From NCBI GenBank assembly GCA_933228675.1, contig OW121742.1, forward strand, positions 17,562,489-17,626,488: a stretch of 64,000 nt of DNA. The letters are read 5' to 3'. The position numbers were made by a program, and so were the translations under genes. Shown here piece after piece: positions 57,751-64,000 of this stretch (position 1 is the first letter of the stretch; the number at the start of each line of letters is the position of its first letter). The notes beneath the pieces are model-generated. The model was given only the letters and a program-made list of their open reading frames with translations. It searched no databases and had not been told where the DNA came from. Source of the DNA: Stomorhina lunata (lineage: Eukaryota; Arthropoda; Insecta; Diptera; Rhiniidae).

Positions 57751-58291
57751 TAGAAAAAAGTGTTAATATACACCAAAAGAATATGACAGGATACAACACC
57801 CTTTAGATAGATAATGAATGTCCATCATATGTCTTGTTTTGTTACACAAAAGGTGAACCTTAAAAAAATCCTCATTTTTTTTTTTTTTTTGTTCTATTGT
57901 TCATCCTTTTATTTACAGTGCATGTAATGTATTTAACAAAATATTTTTAGGTTTTTTTGTGTAATCACTCGCATGGGCAGGATTAAATGTTACAACACAG
58001 TCACATTTTTACATTTTTCTTCCTTCTTCTTCACTTTACTTCACCGTTTTAGACATTCCAATGTCAGTTAAAGTGATTTTTGTATAACTTAACCTGACAT
58101 GAAACATGACTGGACTGACATACAGGTAATTCATAGGTAGGTCATACAAAATTTTAAATGATGAACTGAGTGACTGAATGACTGACTGAATGAGTGACGT
58201 AATGACTAACTGACATAAGTTACTAGTTGACTTTTAATTAGATAAAAAAAAAATGAGAAATACTGGTGCACTGAAAGAAAGGCAGATAAAA
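57751..58291. other. Spacer with TGAC-rich tract
   Basis: A run of GACTGAATGACTGACTGAAT lies near 58172. A (T)n run is present near 57880. No gene. Confidence 0.5.
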
Positions 58292-59083
58292 AACAAGTAA
58301 GAAAGTGCTATAGTCGGTCAAGCCCGACCATACGATACCCTTCACCACTAAGGTCAAAGGTGCTATTTTTCCTGTATAAAGACAAATATTTGCTAAATTT
58401 TGACATCAAACAAACATTTTCTCAAAACTTATATATTTAAGCTGTTTCCATCATTTAGACTTATATGAGAGCTAGGGTCAAATATGGACCGATTATCTCG
58501 AAATTTGTCAAATTGATTAAAGCAAAAATTATGTATGCAAAAAATCAACTCAAAATTCTAACTATCTACAGATTTGCAAGCGTTCTAGTGATTTTTGTCC
58601 AATTTAGTGCTTTTTTGAAGAAGAGTTTGTATGGGAGCTATGGTCAAATGTGGACCGATTTCAACGAAATTTGGTACAGTGATTTATGTTTACATAAGCA
58701 GTATCTGTTTTAAATTTCATGAAAAAATATTGATATTTGTGGCCAATATAGCAATTCCGGGAAGTGGGACCTATGGGAGGTACCATAAATAATGGACCGA
58801 TTTTTACCAATTTCAATCGGCATGGTCCCATTGTCAAAAAAATGATCTGTGCCAAATTTCATGAAATCATCTTTAGAATTGCGACCTGTAGTTTAATTAC
58901 AAGGTTTACATGGGGGTCCAGCCAGCCAGACGGACGGACGGACGGACATCGCTAAATCGACTCAGAAAGTGATTCTAAGCCTATTGGTATACTAAAAGGT
59001 GGGTCTAAGACAAATATTACATACATCAGCACAAACTTATAATAATCTTTCCACCTATGGTGGTGAAGGGTATAAAAACGCTT
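58292..59083 (+). mobile_element. Family F element, near-complete
   Basis: Starts AACAAGTAAGAAAGTGCTAT, with hairpin-like GTCGGTCAAGCCCGACC, then ATACCCTTCACCAC. The body has TATGGGAGCTATGGTCAAAT and GGGAAGTGGGACCTATGGG, then a (GACG)n tract at about 58928-58946. It ends GGTGGTGAAGGGTATAAAAA. The first and last blocks are inverted (TACCCTTCACCAC and GTGGTGAAGGGTA), giving inverted-repeat ends. No protein is encoded. Confidence 0.88.
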
Positions 59084-59099
59084 CTGAATACCGTAATTA

Positions 59100-59615
59100 T
59101 GTTTGCAAAAAATATACTTAAAATTTTCATTACCTTCACATTTACGAGCCTTTTAGTGATTTTTGTCTCATTTAGTGCGTTTTGACAGTAGAGTTTGTAT
59201 GGGAACTATGGTCAAATGTGGACCGATTTCAAATGTGGTGCAGGGATTTTGGTTTACTTTAGCAGAAAAAATATTGATGTTTGTTTACAAAATATCAATT
59301 CCGGGAAGTGAGATCAATGGGAGATATCACAAATAATGGACCGATTTTGACGAATTTCAATGGCCATGGTCCTACTATGAAAAAAAAATGATCTGTGCCA
59401 AATTTTATCAAATTATCTTTAGAAGTACGACCTGTACTTTGATATCATGGTTTACATAGGGGTCCAGCCAGCCAGACGGACGGACTGACATCGCTAAATC
59501 GACTCAGAGAAAAACTTATAATATCCTTTCCACCTCTGGTGGTGAAGGGTATAACAAGTAAGGAAGTGCAATAGTCAAGGAAGTGCTATGGTCAAGCCCG
59601 ACTATGCTCTATGGT
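59100..59615 (+). mobile_element. Family F, second copy plus start of a third
   Basis: Body blocks from GCAAAAAATATACTTAAAAT through TATGGGAACTATGGTCAAAT and CAGACGGACGGACTGACATC end at GTGGTGAAGGGTATAACAAG near 59560. The last bases are at the same time the start of another F 5' end, AACAAGTAAGGAAGTGCAAT, so copies lie head-to-tail. Confidence 0.82.
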
Positions 59616-59898
59616 ATTTCTGCTGCAAAAAAGCCATGTTTTGACCACAGCTTTAAAAAATCTAATGATGCTTTTCTATAGAGGAGAGTCTAGATATTAA
59701 GGATGAATAATTGTTTTAAAAAAAAAATTATATCATGTGTTATAGAAAAGGTATGTTCTAAAACGAAATGTGATGAAATTTTTCATCAAACTCAGTAGCT
59801 CATGCATCAAATACAGTTTCACAGCTTTAATCTTGATGTCGATTTAATTAAGATACAGAACCTTGGTTTAAGTCTGCAGAAGAAAATAACTTAATCAC
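59616..59898. other. Spacer
   Basis: No repeat or gene recognised. Confidence 0.4.
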
Positions 59899-61583
<1,685 letters not shown>

Positions 61584-61859
61584 TTAGTTTATGAGATATC
61601 ATTAAATAAAAAAAACTTTAAAAAATTCAGTGTTTTCGTTTTTCTTGGGACAAAAACTAATTGGTTCGGTTCACGGTTAACCACGTGAAAGGCGAAAGTC
61701 TCTTCTTTAGATTGAGCGAAAAAAAAATTCACCGAAATTTACCAATAGTAGAACAATGTTCAAAATTTTCTGAAAAAACTAACGTAAATTGTTAAGCATA
61801 ATTTAGGCAAAAAGTGTTGCAGTCGTTTAGGCTTAACTTTTTAATCAAATTGCTTTTAA
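61584..61859. other. Spacer
   Basis: AT-rich, unique-looking; no gene seen. Confidence 0.4.
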
Positions 61860-62181
61860 GTGTAAGTCCAAGGCGGTAGATTTAGAAGAAAATTAGTATA
61901 ACTCTTTCTTGGATCAATTAATGGACGTATTGTGGCTTATACATTGAAAAAATAGTGAAAAAATGGGATGCATACAGGTACCCAAAAAATCAACTGATTT
62001 TAATCAAAATAAGTAGATCTATTTTTTAAATCAGCTTGAAGACGTATGTCGAATTTCATCAAACTCTGTTGAGGATTGTGGATTGTACATTAATAAGAAA
62101 AACAAGTGAAAAATGGGGGTCCAAGACAGGTACTCAAGGAGTCGACTAATTAAAAAATTAGTAGAGCTCTTTTCTGAATTA

Positions 62182-63481
62182 AAGGGTGGTTAAATTGTAA
62201 GGGCCGATGTTGAATGTGAACCACACCTAAACGCCAAGTTTTTTCCGAATTTTATTTGACATTTCTCTATTTCAGACTTACTCAATTTGAACCATGGAGA
62301 GTTACACAATCCAACAACGTGTTAAAGTTATCCAGACTTATTATGAAAATGGACGTTCAAATCAAAATGCATATCGTGCACTTCGTGATTTTTTTGGTCA
62401 ATTTGATCGTCCAAATGTGCGTACAATCGCAAAAATCGTGGAAAAATTCGAGCAAACCGGGTCTGTGGAAGATGTGAGAACACCAGTGCATGCTCGTACA
62501 GCTCGTAGTGCAGAAAATATTGCTGCTGTTCGCGATAGTGTGGCTGAAGAGCCGTCCATCTCAACTCGTCGTCGTGCCCAACAATTGCCCTTTCACGCTC
62601 GTCGTTGATGAACACTATGTATAAAGACTTGCATTTACACGCATACAAGGTGCAATTGGCTCAAGAACTAAAGCCTCTTGACCATTCCAAACGTCGTGAA
62701 TGGGCAGAATGGTGGCAAGGAATGGCAACAGTGGATGATCAATTTTCGAAGAAAATCATCTTCAGTGGTGAGGCACATTTTCATCTCAGTGGATTCGTCA
62801 ATAAACAGAATTGCCGCATTTGGGCGAATGAGAATCCAAGAGTGATTGTCGAAAAACCAATGGACCCACAAAGAGTGACTGTTTGGTGCGGTTTATGGGC
62901 TGGCGGCATTATCGGGCCGTATTTTTTCCAAAATGAGGCCGGTCAGGCAGTTACCGTGAATGGTGTTCGCTATCGTGAGATGATAACGAACTTTTTATGG
63001 CCCGAATTGGAAGATATGGATGTGGACGATATGTGGTTTCAGCAGGACGGTGCCACTTGCCACACAGCTAACGAAACAATGGCTCTTTTGCGCAACAAAT
63101 TCAATGGCCGTGTTATCTCACGTAATGACGATGTCAATTGGCCGCCAAGATCATGTGATTTGACACCGTTGGACTTTTTTCTTTGGGGTTATTTGAAAGA
63201 AAAGTTGAACGTCGATAAGCCAGCAACAATTCAAGAGCTAAAGGATGAGATAATTCGGCACATTAACGGCATAGAACCTCCATTATGCCTCAGTCATCGA
63301 AAATTTGGACCATCGGGTGGAGGTGTGCCGCCGTGGTCGCACCACCCATTTGGCCGATAGTTTGTTCCACACATAATTGAGTAATACAAATATATCATAA
63401 TAAAAAAAAATTACAATAATTTCCTAAATAGTTTGTGTTTTATTCAAAATCAACTTCGGCCCTTGAAATTTAACCACCCGA
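62182..63481 (+). mobile_element. DD41D (rosa-type) mariner element, copy 2
   Basis: A 1300-bp element flanked by TA at 62180-62181 and 63482-63483. The left end reads AAGGGTGGTTAAATTGTAAG and the right, read inward, TCGGGTGGTTAAATTTCAAG; both continue GGCCGA. Same subfamily as copy 1. The interrupted tandem unit shows the insertion point exactly. Confidence 0.94.
62294..63360 (+). pseudogene. DD41D mariner transposase, frameshifted
   Basis: The reading frame is in two pieces: 62294-62608 (HTH domain, ending RRRAQQLPFHARR) and 62605-63360 (catalytic domain). A small indel near 62590, within what is LNLSHSSL in copy 1, causes the first frameshift. Catalytic motifs are FSGEAHF (the first D has become G), WFQQDGATCHTA and CDLTPLDFFLWGY; the last two are spaced for DD41D. 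A second indel near 63293, after PPLCLS, changes the C-terminus. It retains the segments that copy 1 has lost (ALR, VRTPVH, LWAG, FNGR region), so it is closer to the family length. With the missing first Asp and two frameshifts it cannot encode an active enzyme. Confidence 0.93.
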
Positions 63482-63850
63482 TAGTTAATAGACATTTGTG
63501 GAATTTTATCAAATTCTGTTGAAAATTGCGAAATGTACATTAAGCAAAAAAAGGTGAAAAATGGCAGTCCAAGACAGATACCCCAAGGTGTCGACTAATT
63601 TTAACCAAAATTAGTAGACCTTTTTTTAAATTAGCTAATAGACGTGAGTCGAATTTCATAAATTTTGTTGATAATTTCGGATTGTACATTAAGAAGAAAA
63701 ATAGGTGAAAAATAAGGGTCCAAGACAGTTACCCCAAGGAGTCGACTTATTTCTTTTCTGAAGTAATTAACAGACGTATGTCGAATTTTATCACGTTCTG
63801 TTGAGGATTGCGAATTGTACATTGAAAAGAAAAATAGGTAAAAAAATGGG

Positions 63851-64000
63851 AGTCCAAGGCAGACGATGTCAATATAGCGGTTTCAGAGAAATTTCTCAAC
63901 ACCTTGTCACAGAGTCTTAAAACAGCTCTCGACATACTTTACCGTTGGAGTATTTCTAACGGTCAATCCTACTAAAACGGAACTTTTCTAGCGGAAATAC
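63851..64000 (+). pseudogene. Non-LTR reverse transcriptase fragment, runs off the window
   Basis: The forward strand encodes ADDVNIAVSEKFLNTLSQSL, then KTALDILYRWSISNG, and in a shifted frame VNPTKTELF. This is the order of YADD block, helix and VNPSKTELVLF block in jockey/R1/LOA-type reverse transcriptases. Tyr of YADD is changed to Lys, and a frameshift and a stop are present, so this end is dead. The element probably continues to the right. Confidence 0.75.

Larger units (their letters stand above)
61860..63850 (+). repeat. ~150-bp tandem array interrupted by a mariner element
   Basis: Units contain AGACGTATGTCGAATTTCAT, GTTGAGGATTGCGAATTGTA, GGTGAAAAATGGGAGTCCAA and CCCAAGGAGTCGACTAATTT. 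The landmark GACGTATGTCG (or variant) is at 62041, 63491, 63641 and 63773. With the 1300-bp mariner and its 2-bp duplication removed, the spacings are about 148, 150 and 132. A more diverged unit precedes, from about 61890. No coding frame. Confidence 0.85.

Overview
This window looks like gene-poor, strongly AT-rich, repeat-filled DNA from a higher dipteran, probably a calyptrate fly such as a blow fly or house-fly relative. The organism is inferred from fly-type mariner transposases, from dispersed repeats with the hairpin TTCGGC-TGT-GCCGAA and GACR/GTCY tracts, and from decayed insect-type non-LTR reverse transcriptases. I see no convincing host protein-coding gene, rRNA gene or functional tRNA gene. 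The window could be a large intergenic region, a giant intron or pericentromeric DNA.

Layout. 1-11 kb: a 28-bp satellite with a TGATCA palindrome (S1), then a satellite with GTGGATCCTAA cores (S2) that forms a 361-bp higher-order repeat; both are split by dispersed elements. 11-16 kb: a piece of TIR element 'A', an inverted-repeat element amplified into a tandem array (12.2-13.3 kb), a 328-bp MITE, and a complete DD37E Tc1/mariner-type transposon with an intact transposase (14.2-15.5 kb). 16.9-21.3 kb: two more 29-31-bp satellites (S3, S4). 24-33 kb: decayed non-LTR retrotransposons on both strands, including a reverse-transcriptase fragment that has itself become a tandem array (28.5-29.7 kb). 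33.3-34.5 kb: a DD41D (rosa-type) mariner element. 35.6-44.6 kb: a large inverted locus with a ~108-bp repeat array (S5), a 4-kb 28-bp hairpin satellite (S6), and the same satellite in opposite orientation at 43.2-44.5 kb. 45.7-46.6 kb: a TIR element holding a tRNA-like sequence. 47.1-49.4 kb: satellite S7. 49-64 kb: a mosaic of element A (one complete copy, an inverted partner, one more near-full copy), family F repeats, a second DD41D element with an intact transposase (55.4-56.7 kb), a third broken one (62.2-63.5 kb) inside a 150-bp tandem array, and a reverse-transcriptase fragment running off the right edge.

The only plausible working genes are the three open transposase frames at 14.4-15.4, 33.4-34.4 and 55.5-56.6 kb. 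The first and third sit between recognisable inverted repeats with TA target duplications and may be recently active. The most unusual aspects are: element A carries ~130-bp internal repeats whose most conserved part is a CTCF-like/E-box palindrome; most of the short satellites share a palindromic A-tract design with a 28-31 bp period; and several satellites appear to have been born from transposable elements. Family names A, F and S1-S7 are labels used only here.
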